From a bacterium (GTDB lineage: Bacteria > UBP6 > UBA1177), in NCBI GenBank assembly GCA_017961325.1, contig JAGCXM010000038.1:1-43694 (forward strand): a stretch of DNA of 43,694 nt, read 5' to 3'. This document shows, piece after piece, positions 8,286 to 16,659 of this stretch (position 1 is the first letter of the stretch; each line of letters opens with the position of its first letter). The translations under genes were made by a program, and so were the position numbers. Below the pieces are notes generated by a model. It was not told the DNA's origin, did no database searches, and was given only the letters and a program-made list of their open reading frames with translations.

Positions 8286-9137
8286 ATGACTAAAAAAATT
8301 TTGATTTTTATCGCAATGCTTGCGCTTGCGATGACACTTTTTGCGGAAAATGAAACGGTATCGTGTGAATCGGACTATGGAAAATGTTCCTTTGAACTTT
8401 CTGACGAAACACTGTCTCAGAACTGTGTTTGCAGCAACGGACGCGAGTACAATTTTTCAGATCCTGTTTTTGAAGGATTTACTTTCCTGACAGAGGAAGA
8501 TTGCGAATACGAAATCGACAGATGGTGTAAAAAGATCCCTGCTAACTGCAGTAATGATGCAGGGGCTTGCAAAGTGGACAATAATGGAAAATACGAATGC
8601 TATTGCGACTATGTTGACGGTAAAAAAACCGGAAACGGGTATTTCGGTCAGGAAGGATGCACCGCTGTTTTGGAGAAAGAATGCGGAACAGGACTCCCGA
8701 CTCCAAGAAAAGTCTGCGCTGAAGAAATTCTCAATGAGTGTGCCTCCTATTTCAAAAGAATCAAGAGCAATTGTTCCAAAGAACCTGTCAACATTGAAGA
8801 AATTCTCGATACTCCGATTGATGCTTTCGATTATTCGACAGAATCAGCTGTAACGGCGCATGAATTCGCGGATTGCTGCCGCTCCGAATATTGGAGAAAC
8901 GAATACAAAAGAGAGTCAGACTGCATTGAAACCTTTGATTCATGTGAAGACCACGAGTGCTGCGAATGTACCATCCAAGTAGGCGGCGATGCTGCAAATA
9001 CCGAAGCTTCGACCGACGGTGCAGCTAAAGAAGACACTGCTGACGGCGATTCCGCAACTCCCGCAACCGATTCTGAAGCTTCTGCAGAAAACAAAGAAAA
9101 TAGCAAATCCGACGGCTGTTCAATGCTGTTTGTCTGA
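8286..9137 (+). CDS. Cysteine-rich exported protein, function unknown
   Basis: 283 residues. A Sec signal peptide (MTKKILIFIAMLALAMTLFA) is followed by a domain with more than 25 cysteines, many in pairs (CYCDYVDG, CCRSEYW, CCECT), so a disulfide-rich periplasmic or surface protein is likely. Two segments, CESDYGKCSFELS...NCVCSNGREY and CSNDAGACKVDNNGKYECYCDYVDGK, look like repeats of one Cys-rich unit. The last 45 residues are low-complexity Ala/Thr/Asp/Glu followed by a CSMLFV end. The start is set by TTGGAGGCTG. It is a monocistronic unit between two clear boundaries. No family is recognised; the style matches the other Cys-rich exported proteins in the window. Confidence 0.72.
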   Translation: MTKKILIFIAMLALAMTLFAENETVSCESDYGKCSFELSDETLSQNCVCSNGREYNFSDPVFEGFTFLTEEDCEYEIDRWCKKIPANCSNDAGACKVDNNGKYECYCDYVDGKKTGNGYFGQEGCTAVLEKECGTGLPTPRKVCAEEILNECASYFKRIKSNCSKEPVNIEEILDTPIDAFDYSTESAVTAHEFADCCRSEYWRNEYKRESDCIETFDSCEDHECCECTIQVGGDAANTEASTDGAAKEDTADGDSATPATDSEASAENKENSKSDGCSMLFV

Positions 9138-9181
9138 TTATTCGACAGTTCAACTATCACCAGTTACAACTTTAATTATTA

Positions 9182-9209
9182 TTGACAAAATTCATTAAAT
9201 ATTCATAAT
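9182..9209 (+). promoter_or_regulatory. Sigma70 promoter of the hipB-hipA locus
   Basis: TTGACA (9182-9187) is followed by a 16-base spacer and CATAAT (9204-9209), 33 bases before the hipB start. HipB family proteins repress their own promoter; a specific operator cannot be proven here. Confidence 0.7.
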
Positions 9210-9242
9210 AGCAAAAGTTATTTTTTGATTTGAGAGGCTGTT

Positions 9243-9566
9243 TTGAAAGGACACAGCATCGTTGTAATGCCTTCGACGCAGAAAATTTTGGAAGAAATGG
9301 GGGAGCAGATAAAACTTGCACGCCTCAGAAGAAAACTCAGCGCGGAACTTGTTGCGGAACGTGCCGGAGTAAGCCGCGTCACGCTCTGGAACATCGAAAA
9401 AGGCTCTTCTTCAGTCGCAATGGGTGCATACGCTGCAGTTCTCCACGCAATCGGCGGAATGGACAGAGATCTTCTTCTTGTTGCAAAAGATGACGAGCTC
9501 GGACGCAAACTTCAGGATCTGGGGCTTCTGCCTAAAAAACGGGCTCCGAAACGTGGAGAAGAATAA
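9243..9566 (+). CDS. HipB-like XRE-family antitoxin/repressor
   Basis: 107 residues with one helix-turn-helix of the Cro/C1/XRE type at about residues 20-75 (QIKLARLRRKLSAELVAERAGVSRVTLWNIEKGSSSVAMGAYAAVLHAIG). In HipBA systems this protein binds operator DNA and neutralises the HipA kinase. The TTG at 9243 is taken as start because GAGAGG lies before it; an ATG at 9267 is the alternative. Its stop overlaps the first base of the following hipA reading frame, the typical coupled arrangement. Since the hipA partner is wrecked, this is an orphan antitoxin that may still act as a regulator. Confidence 0.82.
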   Translation: MKGHSIVVMPSTQKILEEMGEQIKLARLRRKLSAELVAERAGVSRVTLWNIEKGSSSVAMGAYAAVLHAIGGMDRDLLLVAKDDELGRKLQDLGLLPKKRAPKRGEE

Positions 9567-10126
9567 TGGCGCAGGAAGAAAAGAAAATTTATGTTTATGA
9601 AAACTGGTCTTCCGAAATTCCGCGCGAGCTCGGCATCCTTTATGTCAGCAATGTCCGCGGAACGGAGATTTTTTCGTTCGAATACAACGAAGAATATCTG
9701 AAAAATCCTGCTTCATGCTGCATTGATCCTGAATTGGAACTTTTTCAAGGGAGACAGTTCACCTATCAGAAACCCAATTTCGGTATTTTTGCCGATTCCG
9801 CTCCCGACAGATGGGGCCGCACTCTGATGGATCGCAGGGAGCGCATTCTTGCAAAAGCGCAAGGCCGAAAGCAACAGTCCGCGATGTTGACGGCTCTCTG
9901 TGGATCGCCAAATTCCCGTCAAAACACGATGAAACCAATGTCGGATGCTGGGAGAAAACTGTTCACGATCTGGCAAAAATCTGCGGGCTGAATGTTCCCG
10001 AATCACGCCTCGAGACTTTTTCAAGGCAGGGAAGCACTTCAGCGCAAGCAGCTGGGGGAAAGTCTCGAAATGATTAAAGAAATCGATCGCATCTACGAAG
10101 AAAAAGAGAATACCTGCAAAAAATAG
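9566..10126 (+). pseudogene. Decayed hipA (serine/threonine kinase toxin) with two internal deletions
   Basis: The first ~90 codons encode a normal HipA start (KKIYVYENWSSEIPRELG ... FGIFADSAPDRWGRTLMDRRERILAKAQG). At about 9860 the text jumps, in another frame, to RPKATVRDVDGSLWIAKFPSKHDE and VHDLAKICGLNVPESRLETFS, which in intact HipA lies roughly 70 residues further on. A second jump near 10040 returns to the first frame and a C-terminal tail ending at 10126 (LGESLEMIKEIDRIYEEKE). HipA normally has about 420 residues; the kinase catalytic loop and Mg-binding region are gone. No kinase activity is possible. The stop codon touches the convergent DUF1566 gene. Confidence 0.85.
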
Positions 10127-11461
10127 CTAACGGCATTTCCCCGTTAACGAATCGCATCCCTCTTCGCAAAATTCATCGGGAATCCAGAAACCGTCCTTGC
10201 AGCGCAGCGACTGTGAGCGCAGGCATTGGTATTCGCCGGAAGCGCATCCGTCAGGGTCTTTATCCTTTCCCTTGCTCACGCAGCGGACATTGCATCCGTC
10301 AGCAGTGTAGTGCCCCTTTTCGTAAGAACCCACTTTGCCGTAGTAGAAATTGACCCCCCACGCAGAGTTTGGTTTGTCGGTCGGCACAGAAGATGACCAG
10401 AACCAGTTTATATCACCGAGTTTGCTGAACCTTCCGTCACCATAGAAATCCATAGCACTACAACTGTCCGAATCATAACAATCGTCATAACTGAGACAGT
10501 TGTCCGTCACGCCGCATTTCCCGTCGGGTTCAGTTTTAGGACGGTTTTGAATCAAAGTACGGAGCTCGCTGATCGTGGGCAGATGCCAGTCGGAAATTCC
10601 GCATTCATTCAGGTTGTCGCAATAGTCCACAGCTTCAGACCAAAACATCTTGACGCTATTTGACCATACTCTGCCGTCAACTTTAATGCAAACCTTGTCC
10701 GAAGCGCTGTTTTCGCCATCTTCACTGTTTTCACTGGAAGCATCCCTTACACAGCGGGCAGCGTAATACTCGTATGAACGATCAATATGCACACTGCCAT
10801 CGCTGAAATTCACAGACCAGTTGCAATCTGTCCAATCATCAGGCCATGAATCAGACCAAAGTATGTTACTGTCACCGAATTTGCTGTAATAACCAGTTGA
10901 ATTGGAAGAACATCCCGCGCAGTAGTCGTCTTCGCAACGGCTATCCCTGCACTCCTCTGAGGCTCTGCATGTCCCGCCTGTTTCCGTTTTACGACAATTC
11001 TCGATCAATGTTCTGAGTTCATCAATTGACGGCAGACGCCAGTCGGAATAACCGCCTTCCGAAAGGTCCAGGCAATAATAAGCGGCATCATGGGCATACA
11101 TTGTGCCGTTAGATTTTGATGACCATACGAGACCGCTTGATGGATCCAAGCACGGGGTTCCGCTTGTCGGACTGCATTCGGGAAACTCTTTCCTCTCTGT
11201 ATCCGGCTCCGGATCTTCTGAATCAGCATCATCACCATCGTTAACATCCTGATCCATGTCGGAATCGTCGTCATCCTGCTCCGAATCTTCCAAGTCAGCG
11301 TCTTCACTGTCGTCAACATCTGACACATTATCAGCGTCAATCGCATCATTGTCCGTAATTTCTCCGGTTTCGGTTTCTTTTTTTGAATGAGAGCAGCCGC
11401 TCATCAGAATAAAAAGCGCCAAAATTGCCAGAACATAAAAAAGTGTCGTGATTTTCTTCAT
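10127..11461 (-). CDS. DUF1566 lipoprotein with two Lcl-type domains
   Basis: 444 residues. Lipoprotein signal MKKITTLFYVLAILALFILMSGC, then an Asp/Glu/Ser-rich acidic linker at about 25-95. Two DUF1566 (Lcl C-terminal) repeats follow; each has the hallmark 'G-x-SDWRLPSIDELRTLI', found here as GGYSDWRLPSIDELRTLI and CGISDWHLPTISELRTLI, with the ending AARCVR / VRCVSKG. A final Cys-rich segment (CLRSQSLRCKDGFWIPDEFC) closes it. The start at 11461 is preferred over an upstream ATG because it begins a proper lipobox signal peptide and has GAGGTCGC before it. DUF1566 proteins are surface or adhesion-type proteins of uncertain ligand. A second, larger paralogue lies at 21603 inside the island. Confidence 0.85.
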   Translation of the reverse strand: MKKITTLFYVLAILALFILMSGCSHSKKETETGEITDNDAIDADNVSDVDDSEDADLEDSEQDDDDSDMDQDVNDGDDADSEDPEPDTERKEFPECSPTSGTPCLDPSSGLVWSSKSNGTMYAHDAAYYCLDLSEGGYSDWRLPSIDELRTLIENCRKTETGGTCRASEECRDSRCEDDYCAGCSSNSTGYYSKFGDSNILWSDSWPDDWTDCNWSVNFSDGSVHIDRSYEYYAARCVRDASSENSEDGENSASDKVCIKVDGRVWSNSVKMFWSEAVDYCDNLNECGISDWHLPTISELRTLIQNRPKTEPDGKCGVTDNCLSYDDCYDSDSCSAMDFYGDGRFSKLGDINWFWSSSVPTDKPNSAWGVNFYYGKVGSYEKGHYTADGCNVRCVSKGKDKDPDGCASGEYQCLRSQSLRCKDGFWIPDEFCEEGCDSLTGKCR

Positions 11462-11563
11462 TTGCGACCTCGGCGAGTCTCGATTTTTAAACCGAAGTAT
11501 TTTATAAAAATTCAATAAAAATACAAGCTTTTTCAAATTCGTTCGTCAAACGAAAGAAAAAAC

Positions 11564-11591
11564 TTGACATTCAAAAGTTTCTGACTATTGT
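11564..11591 (+). promoter_or_regulatory. Promoter of the tRNA cluster
   Basis: TTGACA (11564-11569), a 16-base spacer and TATTGT (11586-11591), 13 bases before the first tRNA base. Confidence 0.7.
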
Positions 11592-11604
11592 GCCGTCTGC
11601 CAGA

Positions 11605-11679
11605 GCGGGAATAACTCAGTGGTAGAGTGCTACCTTGCCAAGGTAGACGTCGCGGGTCCGAATCCCGTTTCCCGCTCCA
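11605..11679 (+). tRNA. tRNA-Gly (GCC)
   Basis: A full cloverleaf: acceptor GCGGGAA / TTCCCGC, anticodon loop CTTGCCAA reading GCC, T-loop GGTCCGAATCC and encoded CCA. First of three tandem tRNAs. Confidence 0.96.
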
Positions 11680-11717
11680 TTTTTTTATGTCCTTTTTCAA
11701 TCGAAATTCTTTTGGTC

Positions 11718-11791
11718 GGCACCTTAGCCAAGAGGTAAGGCAGAGGTCTGCAAAATCTCCATCTCCGGTTCGAATCCGGAAGGTGCCTCCA
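11718..11791 (+). tRNA. tRNA-Cys (GCA)
   Basis: Acceptor GGCACCT / AGGTGCC, anticodon GCA in GTCTGCAAAATC, T-arm CCGGTTCGAATCCGG and encoded CCA. Confidence 0.96.
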
Positions 11792-11808
11792 TTTTCAAAC
11801 TTATCTCC

Positions 11809-11896
11809 GCCGGAGTGGCGGAATTGGTAGACGCAAGGGACTTAAAATCCCTCGGGATAACCTCCTGTACCGGTTCGAGCCCGGTCTCCGGCACCA
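11809..11896 (+). tRNA. tRNA-Leu (TAA)
   Basis: Class II tRNA with a long variable arm (TCGGGATAACCTCCTG), acceptor GCCGGAG / CTCCGGC, anticodon TAA in GACTTAAAATC and encoded CCA. The Gly-Cys-Leu order matches the glyW-cysT-leuZ cluster of E. coli. Confidence 0.96.
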
Positions 11897-11968
11897 TTTT
11901 ACGAGCTTAAAAGAAGTCTTTTTCAAGGAATGATGGTCACATGTCGGCATAAATGCTTGAAAAAATTC

Positions 11969-11995
11969 TTGCAATTAAAAAAAAATGAATATAAT
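11969..11995 (+). promoter_or_regulatory. Candidate promoter of the cysteine-repeat lipoprotein gene
   Basis: TTGCAA (11969-11974), a 15-base spacer and a perfect TATAAT (11990-11995), 55 bases before the chosen start. It overlaps a possible upstream in-frame ATG at 11985, which argues against that ATG being used. Confidence 0.5.
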
Positions 11996-12050
11996 TGTCG
12001 GGTTTTCTAGTGTTTTTGACCTTTTTATTCATTTTTTCACGAGGTATGAA

Positions 12051-13859
12051 ATGAAGAAAATTACATTTTTAGTTTTAGCTTTTATTGCGGCATTTGCTGT
12101 TTCCTGCGGCGACGGAAACAAAGATAAGCCGGAATGTGTTGGAGATTACGACTGCACTGAAAATCAGGAGTGCAACAGTGAAGGTGTTTGTGTTGACAAG
12201 CCGGAACCACCGAAACCGGAGTGCGTAACTTCCGAAGATTGTTCTGACGGCAAGGAGTGCAAGGACGGTTCCTGCGTAACTCCTGCTCCCGTTGAGCCTG
12301 AAGAATACTGCGGCGACGGAATTGTCAACGGCGAAGAAGCCTGCGACGACGGAGCCGAAGCTAATGACGGTCACTACGGCGGCTGCAATGAAGACTGCAC
12401 TTTGGCGGCTTACTGCGGCGACGGAATTGTCAACGGCGAAGAAGCCTGCGACAAGGGAACGGAGGCAAATATCGGCGGCTACAACGGCTGCAAGGCAGAC
12501 TGCACGCTTGACGAAAGATGCGGCGACGGCGTTAAAAACGGCACCGAAGAGTGTGACGACGGCGAAAACAACGGTACTTACGGATACTGCAACGCTCTTT
12601 GCGCGGGTGTAGGCGACTACTGCGGCGACGGAATTGTCAACGGCGAAGAAGCCTGCGATGACGGCGAAAACAACGGAAAATACGGAAAGTGCAATACTGA
12701 ATGCACCGGTCTCGGCGACAGATGCGGTGATGCTGTTATTCAGAAAGCAGTATGCCCGGAACCTGCGGCAGAAGAAAGCGATGCCGACACTGAGACCCCT
12801 GACACCGAAACTCCTGATACTGAGACTCCGGATACGGAAACTCCAGATACAGAAGTTCCTGATACCGAGACTCCCGACACTGAAGCTCCCGACACTCCTG
12901 AAGCTCCGGCTGAAGAGTGTGTCGTAAAGGAAAACGCAAATGAAAACTGCGACGAAGGCGAACTCAACGGTGTTTACGGACACTGCAACGCTGAATGCAC
13001 CGGCTTCTACGGCTGCGGCGACGGTGTTCTTCAGGAAGACCAGGGCGAAGAGTGCGATTACGGCATAAACAACGGAACAGAATACTGCAATTACGGTGAA
13101 GAAGGGCAGGAAGGCGTTCCCTGCAAACGCTGCACGGTTGACTGCAAACTTTCCGAAGAAGATGCGACACTCAACTACTGCGGTGATGCGGCTATAGTCG
13201 GGCTTAACGGCGAAGTCTGCGATGACGGCAAGGCTACAAACGGAACGGTCTACGGACAGTGCAATGCTGACTGCACCAGCCTTATGGTTTGCGGTGACGG
13301 AGTCACTCAGCGTGTAAGCTGCTCCGGTTACGACAACTGTACCGAGGTCGCAGATGCAAACGAAATATGCGACAGCAATACCAAATCGTGCAAAGAGATT
13401 GCTCCCGTATTTTCGGCAGAAAGCGAAGCCCTTTGCAGCGAATGCTCATCCTGGGACGAATCGACATGCCAGTGCGAGGAATACTACTCCGGCAACGGCT
13501 GCCTCAGCTGCGACGGAGCTCACTTCTGCAACGGACACGGAACATGCACGGCTGACAGACAAACCGCTACTGTAACCTGCTCCTGCACGGATCACTTTAC
13601 AGGTCCGAACTGCAGCGAATGTGAAGACAAATACCATCTCAACGATGCAGGCACCATGTGTATCAAAGATTGCGACTCGTCATGCGGACAGGCAAGCTTC
13701 CTTATTAATCCGGCAAGCCACGGTCACTGTGATTATTCCGGTGAGAAAGGAGTCTGCGTTTGCGATCCATGCTGGATTACAACCGGTGTTGCACTTATTC
13801 TGCCGACATTCGAGACTCCCGAGTGCGCACAGTACACTCCGAACGTCCCCGGCTGCTAA
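12051..13859 (+). CDS. Large lipoprotein with Myxococcus-type cysteine repeats and EGF-like modules
   Basis: 602 residues. Lipobox signal MKKITFLVLAFIAAFAVSC, then short Cys pairs (CTENQECNSEGVC), then at least eight CGDGxxNGxExCDDG-type repeats from about residue 85 to 430, a Thr-Pro-Asp/Glu run (repeated TPDTE) at about 245-285, and EGF/laminin-like Cys modules (CSECSSWDESTCQC, CDGAHFCNGHGTC, CSCTDHFTGPNC) toward the end. Such repeat proteins are tethered to the outer surface in Myxococcota-like bacteria; ligand unknown. At DNA level three nearly identical 41-base blocks start at 12306, 12411 and 12618, so recombination could change repeat number. The start at 12051 follows GAGGTATGAA and gives the lipoprotein signal. 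No terminator is obvious after it. Confidence 0.86.
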   Translation: MKKITFLVLAFIAAFAVSCGDGNKDKPECVGDYDCTENQECNSEGVCVDKPEPPKPECVTSEDCSDGKECKDGSCVTPAPVEPEEYCGDGIVNGEEACDDGAEANDGHYGGCNEDCTLAAYCGDGIVNGEEACDKGTEANIGGYNGCKADCTLDERCGDGVKNGTEECDDGENNGTYGYCNALCAGVGDYCGDGIVNGEEACDDGENNGKYGKCNTECTGLGDRCGDAVIQKAVCPEPAAEESDADTETPDTETPDTETPDTETPDTEVPDTETPDTEAPDTPEAPAEECVVKENANENCDEGELNGVYGHCNAECTGFYGCGDGVLQEDQGEECDYGINNGTEYCNYGEEGQEGVPCKRCTVDCKLSEEDATLNYCGDAAIVGLNGEVCDDGKATNGTVYGQCNADCTSLMVCGDGVTQRVSCSGYDNCTEVADANEICDSNTKSCKEIAPVFSAESEALCSECSSWDESTCQCEEYYSGNGCLSCDGAHFCNGHGTCTADRQTATVTCSCTDHFTGPNCSECEDKYHLNDAGTMCIKDCDSSCGQASFLINPASHGHCDYSGEKGVCVCDPCWITTGVALILPTFETPECAQYTPNVPGC

Positions 13860-13938
13860 GCTGACAGCATCTTATAAAACAAATCCTCAAATAAATCGCA
13901 TTATTATCTAAAAAATTCTTCTAAAAAATCTTTTTTTT

Positions 13939-13967
13939 GTCAACTCGGAAGTTTTCCAGCGCTTATA
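13939..13967 (+). promoter_or_regulatory. Repeated element E1 (putative alternative-sigma promoter)
   Basis: GTCAACTC (13939-13946), 13 bases, CGCTTATA (13960-13967), then AGTGTAAGG. It is the first of seven copies in this window and stands 80 bases after the previous gene, at the left edge of the accessory island. The next gene starts 278 bases further on, beyond a separate sigma70 promoter. Confidence 0.72.
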
Positions 13968-14025
13968 GAGAGTGTAAGGGTTCTTTGCGGCAAGAAGGCT
14001 TTTTAGTCGGTTACGAAAAAAATCC

Positions 14026-14053
14026 TTGACACGAAGTTCTATTTTTCTATAAT
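14026..14053 (+). promoter_or_regulatory. Consensus sigma70 promoter ahead of a structured leader
   Basis: TTGACA (14026-14031) and TATAAT (14048-14053), both perfect, with a 16-base spacer. Transcription should begin near 14060, immediately before the structured segment. Confidence 0.82.
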
Positions 14054-14059
14054 TATCCG

Positions 14060-14215
14060 CTTCGTTAGGTTCGTTAAGAGCGAAAGTCTTGAACAGGGTT
14101 TTGCTTCCCCTGTTATACTCCGCCTCATCGAAAGATGGACGGAGGGACTAACCTAATAAAAGTAAGCAAAGATCAGGAAATTTTCCCCAAAATTAAATTT
14201 CCTTCTTTGCAAGGT
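14060..14215 (+). ncRNA. Structured 5' leader / candidate regulatory RNA, type unknown
   Basis: Several perfectly paired stems are visible. TTAGGTT (14065-14071) pairs with AACCTAA (14150-14156) and encloses AACAGGG/CCCTGTT (14092-14098 with 14108-14114) and a CTCCG...CATC-GAAA-GATG...CGGAG hairpin (14118-14144) capped by a GNRA tetraloop. Then follows a separate 16-bp hairpin: GCAAAGA (14166-14172) with TCTTTGC (14204-14210) and AGGAAATTT (14075+100 to 14183) with AAATTTCCT (14195-14203). No T-run follows, so it is not a simple terminator. It ends about 25 bases before the ribosome site of the next gene. It does not match a riboswitch class I can name; a riboswitch, protein-binding leader or processed small RNA are all possible. 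Confidence 0.6.
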
Positions 14216-14245
14216 AAGTAACAACAGACTTTAAAGGAGGAAATC

Positions 14246-14434
14246 ATGTTTCATTTTCGTTTCGATGGCAAAAATTGCCTTGGGAGTGACGGCAAACCGA
14301 AAAACCGCTATTTGACTTATGCGAACGCAGAATCAGCCAGATTGTATAGAGAAAAGATGTCCGGCATTCGTTTGCGTGTGTATCAATGTGATATCTGCGG
14401 ATATTTTCATCTGACAAAAAAGCAAGAACTATAA
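14246..14434 (+). CDS. Small zinc-knuckle protein (CxxCGxxHLT family)
   Basis: 62 residues. Pattern: KNRYLTYANAESARLYREK, then YQCDICGYFHLTKK near the C-terminus. The spacing 'K-x-x-Y-x-T...A...Y-x-C-x2-C-G-x2-H-L-T' is seen in many short phage and mobile-element proteins and suggests one zinc ion bound by two Cys and His. Function is not known. The ribosome site AAAGGAGGAAATC is excellent. It is the first gene of module A, as related small proteins are for two other modules (21287, 27407) and a truncated one (36559). Confidence 0.75.
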   Translation: MFHFRFDGKNCLGSDGKPKNRYLTYANAESARLYREKMSGIRLRVYQCDICGYFHLTKKQEL

Positions 14435-14448
14435 CACAAGGAGGTTTG

Positions 14449-16659
14449 ATGCGCATACTCATAGTAATTCACGGATATCCGCCGTTTTATATGGCAGGTT
14501 CCGAGGTCTATACCTACAATCTTGCAAGAGAACTTGCGAAAACCAACGATGTCTTTGTGTTTCACCGAATCGAAGACAAAACGAAGCCGCTTTATTGGCA
14601 CAAAGATACGAGAGAAAGCGGCGTGAGCATCCGTTATATCAACAATTACGAGCCGGAAAACGCCACATTCTATGACAAATATCTCAATCCCGTGATTGAT
14701 GACGCATTCCGCGATTATGTAAAACTTATTCAACCTGATGTTGTCCATGTCGGCCACTTGTCGCATCTTTCAACACAGATCCCGATTATTGCAAAAATGG
14801 AATTCGGACTTCCGGTCCTGTTCACGATTCATGATTTCTGGATGTTCTGTCACCGAGGTCAGCTGATAAATCCGAAAGACTGGCAGATCTGCCCTCTGCC
14901 GAATATCAGCCAATGCACTGAATGCGCCGCTTTTCACTACAAAAAACCCGATTTCAGCACAGAACTTATAAAAGAGCGCGACGAGCATATCCGCAATGTT
15001 CTTGACTGCATCGATGTATTCTTCGCTCCTTCGCATACTTTGGAAAAATTCTTTATTGATATGGGTGTCAAACCGGAAAAAATCTTTTATTCAAAATACG
15101 GGTTCAACACTTCCAATATTCAAAAACATCCGAAATCACTGCACGAAAAGATCACTTTCGGTTTCACGGGGCGCATTATCTATACAAAAGGGGTCCATCT
15201 TCTGTGCGAAGCGTTCAGCAAAGTACAGGGCAATGCCGGACTTGTGATCTGGGGCGATACAGAGAGTGAATACGGTGAAAATTTGGTCAAAAAATATTCC
15301 TGCGAAAACATCGAATTCAAGGGGAAATATCACAATGACAAATTGCAGGAAGTCCTTGATTCTTTTGATGTTCTCGTCTGCCCTTCGATATGGCTTGAAA
15401 ATGCGCCGCTCGTAATTCAGGAAGCCCAGAGCGCAGAAATTCCTGTTCTTGTGAGCGACAAAGGAGGAATGGCGGAACTGGTGCATGACGGAATCGACGG
15501 TTTTACATTCAAACTCGGAGATACGGATGATCTGCGCTCCAAAATGCAGGATATTGTTGATGATCCGCAGAAGCTGCTTAACTTGAAAACTCCGATAGAA
15601 AAAGTCCGTTCCATGAAAGATGATGCCGCTTTCTGCATTCAGAAATACTCGGAACTGTCAAAGAAAAAAGTTACTTACCCCCACCGCCCGGCACCGTGGA
15701 GAGTGACTTTCATCACGAATCCCGACAAATGCAACCTTCACTGCAAAATGTGTGACACCTTTTCTGCCGACAACCGCATCAGGCTGAAAAAATCCAGTCG
15801 TCCGGAGATGGATTTCGCCGTTATCGAAAAGACCGTGAATCTTCTTGCCCCGCACGGACTCAAGGAAATAATCCCCTCAACAATGGGTGAGCCGCTTTTG
15901 TATTCGAACTTCGAAGATCTGATAGAGCTGTGCCGCAGGAACAACATAAAAATGAACCTCACTACAAACGGAACATTCCCGCAAAAAGGCGTGGATTTCT
16001 GGGCTCCGAAACTTTTGGAGGTGATTTCCGATGTAAAATTCAGCATCAACGGGATAAATCCTGAAATAAACGAAAGTATCATGTGCGGAATCGACACCGG
16101 AAAGCAGCTGCGGAACATTGAATATTATCTGAATCTCCGCAAGAAACTCGGCAAGAACAGCACCGTCACGCTTCAGTGCACCTTCATGAAGTCCAACCTT
16201 TACGAACTGAAGAACATCATTCTCTGGGGAGTCGAACACGGTGTAGACAGGATCAAAGGGCATCATTTGTGGAAAACGGCTGATTCTTTAGAAAGCGAAA
16301 TGCTCAGGACTAAGGAAAACGCTACGCTTTGGAACACTGTCTGCGAAGAATGCCGCCAAACCGCCGAAAGCAGAATCAAACTGGAGAATTTCACGCCAGT
16401 TGATTTGAACGAACCTGCCCTTGATGCAAGCGACACAATATGTCAGTTTCTCGGAAAAGAACTATGGATAGAATACGACGGCTCTTACCAGATCTGCTGC
16501 TGCCCGGACGAAGTACGCAGAGAGTTCGGAGACTTCGGCAACGTCGCTGAACTTTCCCCTCTTGAAATGTGGAACGGCGGGAAATACCGTGACTTTATCG
16601 CAAAATGGGGAGAAAGCGACAACTGCAAAAAATGCAATATGAGGAGGAAAAAATTATGA
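14449..16659 (+). CDS. Fusion of a GT4 glycosyltransferase and a radical SAM/SPASM enzyme
   Basis: 736 residues. Residues 1 to about 400 form a GT-B family 4 glycosyltransferase: MRILIVIHGYPPFYMAGSE at the N-terminus, GFTGRIIYTKGVHLLCEAF, and the donor-binding block SIWLENAPLVIQEAQSAEIPVLVSDKGGMAELV. Residues about 415-736 form a radical SAM enzyme with CNLHCKMC (Cys428, 432, 435) binding the [4Fe-4S]/SAM centre, a GEPLLYSN motif, and a C-terminal SPASM-like Cys set (CQFLGK, CCC, CKKCNMRRK) for auxiliary clusters. A single protein joining the two is unusual. The ATG at 14449 follows AAGGAGGTTTG. It likely modifies and transfers a sugar or a peptide-linked glycan together with the downstream carbamoyltransferase and epimerase; the exact substrate is unknown. 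Confidence 0.85.
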   Translation: MRILIVIHGYPPFYMAGSEVYTYNLARELAKTNDVFVFHRIEDKTKPLYWHKDTRESGVSIRYINNYEPENATFYDKYLNPVIDDAFRDYVKLIQPDVVHVGHLSHLSTQIPIIAKMEFGLPVLFTIHDFWMFCHRGQLINPKDWQICPLPNISQCTECAAFHYKKPDFSTELIKERDEHIRNVLDCIDVFFAPSHTLEKFFIDMGVKPEKIFYSKYGFNTSNIQKHPKSLHEKITFGFTGRIIYTKGVHLLCEAFSKVQGNAGLVIWGDTESEYGENLVKKYSCENIEFKGKYHNDKLQEVLDSFDVLVCPSIWLENAPLVIQEAQSAEIPVLVSDKGGMAELVHDGIDGFTFKLGDTDDLRSKMQDIVDDPQKLLNLKTPIEKVRSMKDDAAFCIQKYSELSKKKVTYPHRPAPWRVTFITNPDKCNLHCKMCDTFSADNRIRLKKSSRPEMDFAVIEKTVNLLAPHGLKEIIPSTMGEPLLYSNFEDLIELCRRNNIKMNLTTNGTFPQKGVDFWAPKLLEVISDVKFSINGINPEINESIMCGIDTGKQLRNIEYYLNLRKKLGKNSTVTLQCTFMKSNLYELKNIILWGVEHGVDRIKGHHLWKTADSLESEMLRTKENATLWNTVCEECRQTAESRIKLENFTPVDLNEPALDASDTICQFLGKELWIEYDGSYQICCCPDEVRREFGDFGNVAELSPLEMWNGGKYRDFIAKWGESDNCKKCNMRRKKL

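Noticed and set aside
11605-11896. The tRNA cluster as the attachment site of the island
   Set aside because: The island starts about 2 kb further on, and no partial tRNA copy is visible at its right edge near 36.6 kb.
12075-12983. A 302-codon open frame on the minus strand inside the cysteine-repeat lipoprotein
   Set aside because: It is the antisense of a repetitive gene; the repeated SVFVVVFAVVA-like product simply reflects the CGDG repeats.
14060-14215. The structured leader as a retron ncRNA or SRP RNA
   Set aside because: No reverse transcriptase is nearby, and the conserved SRP loop sequence is absent.
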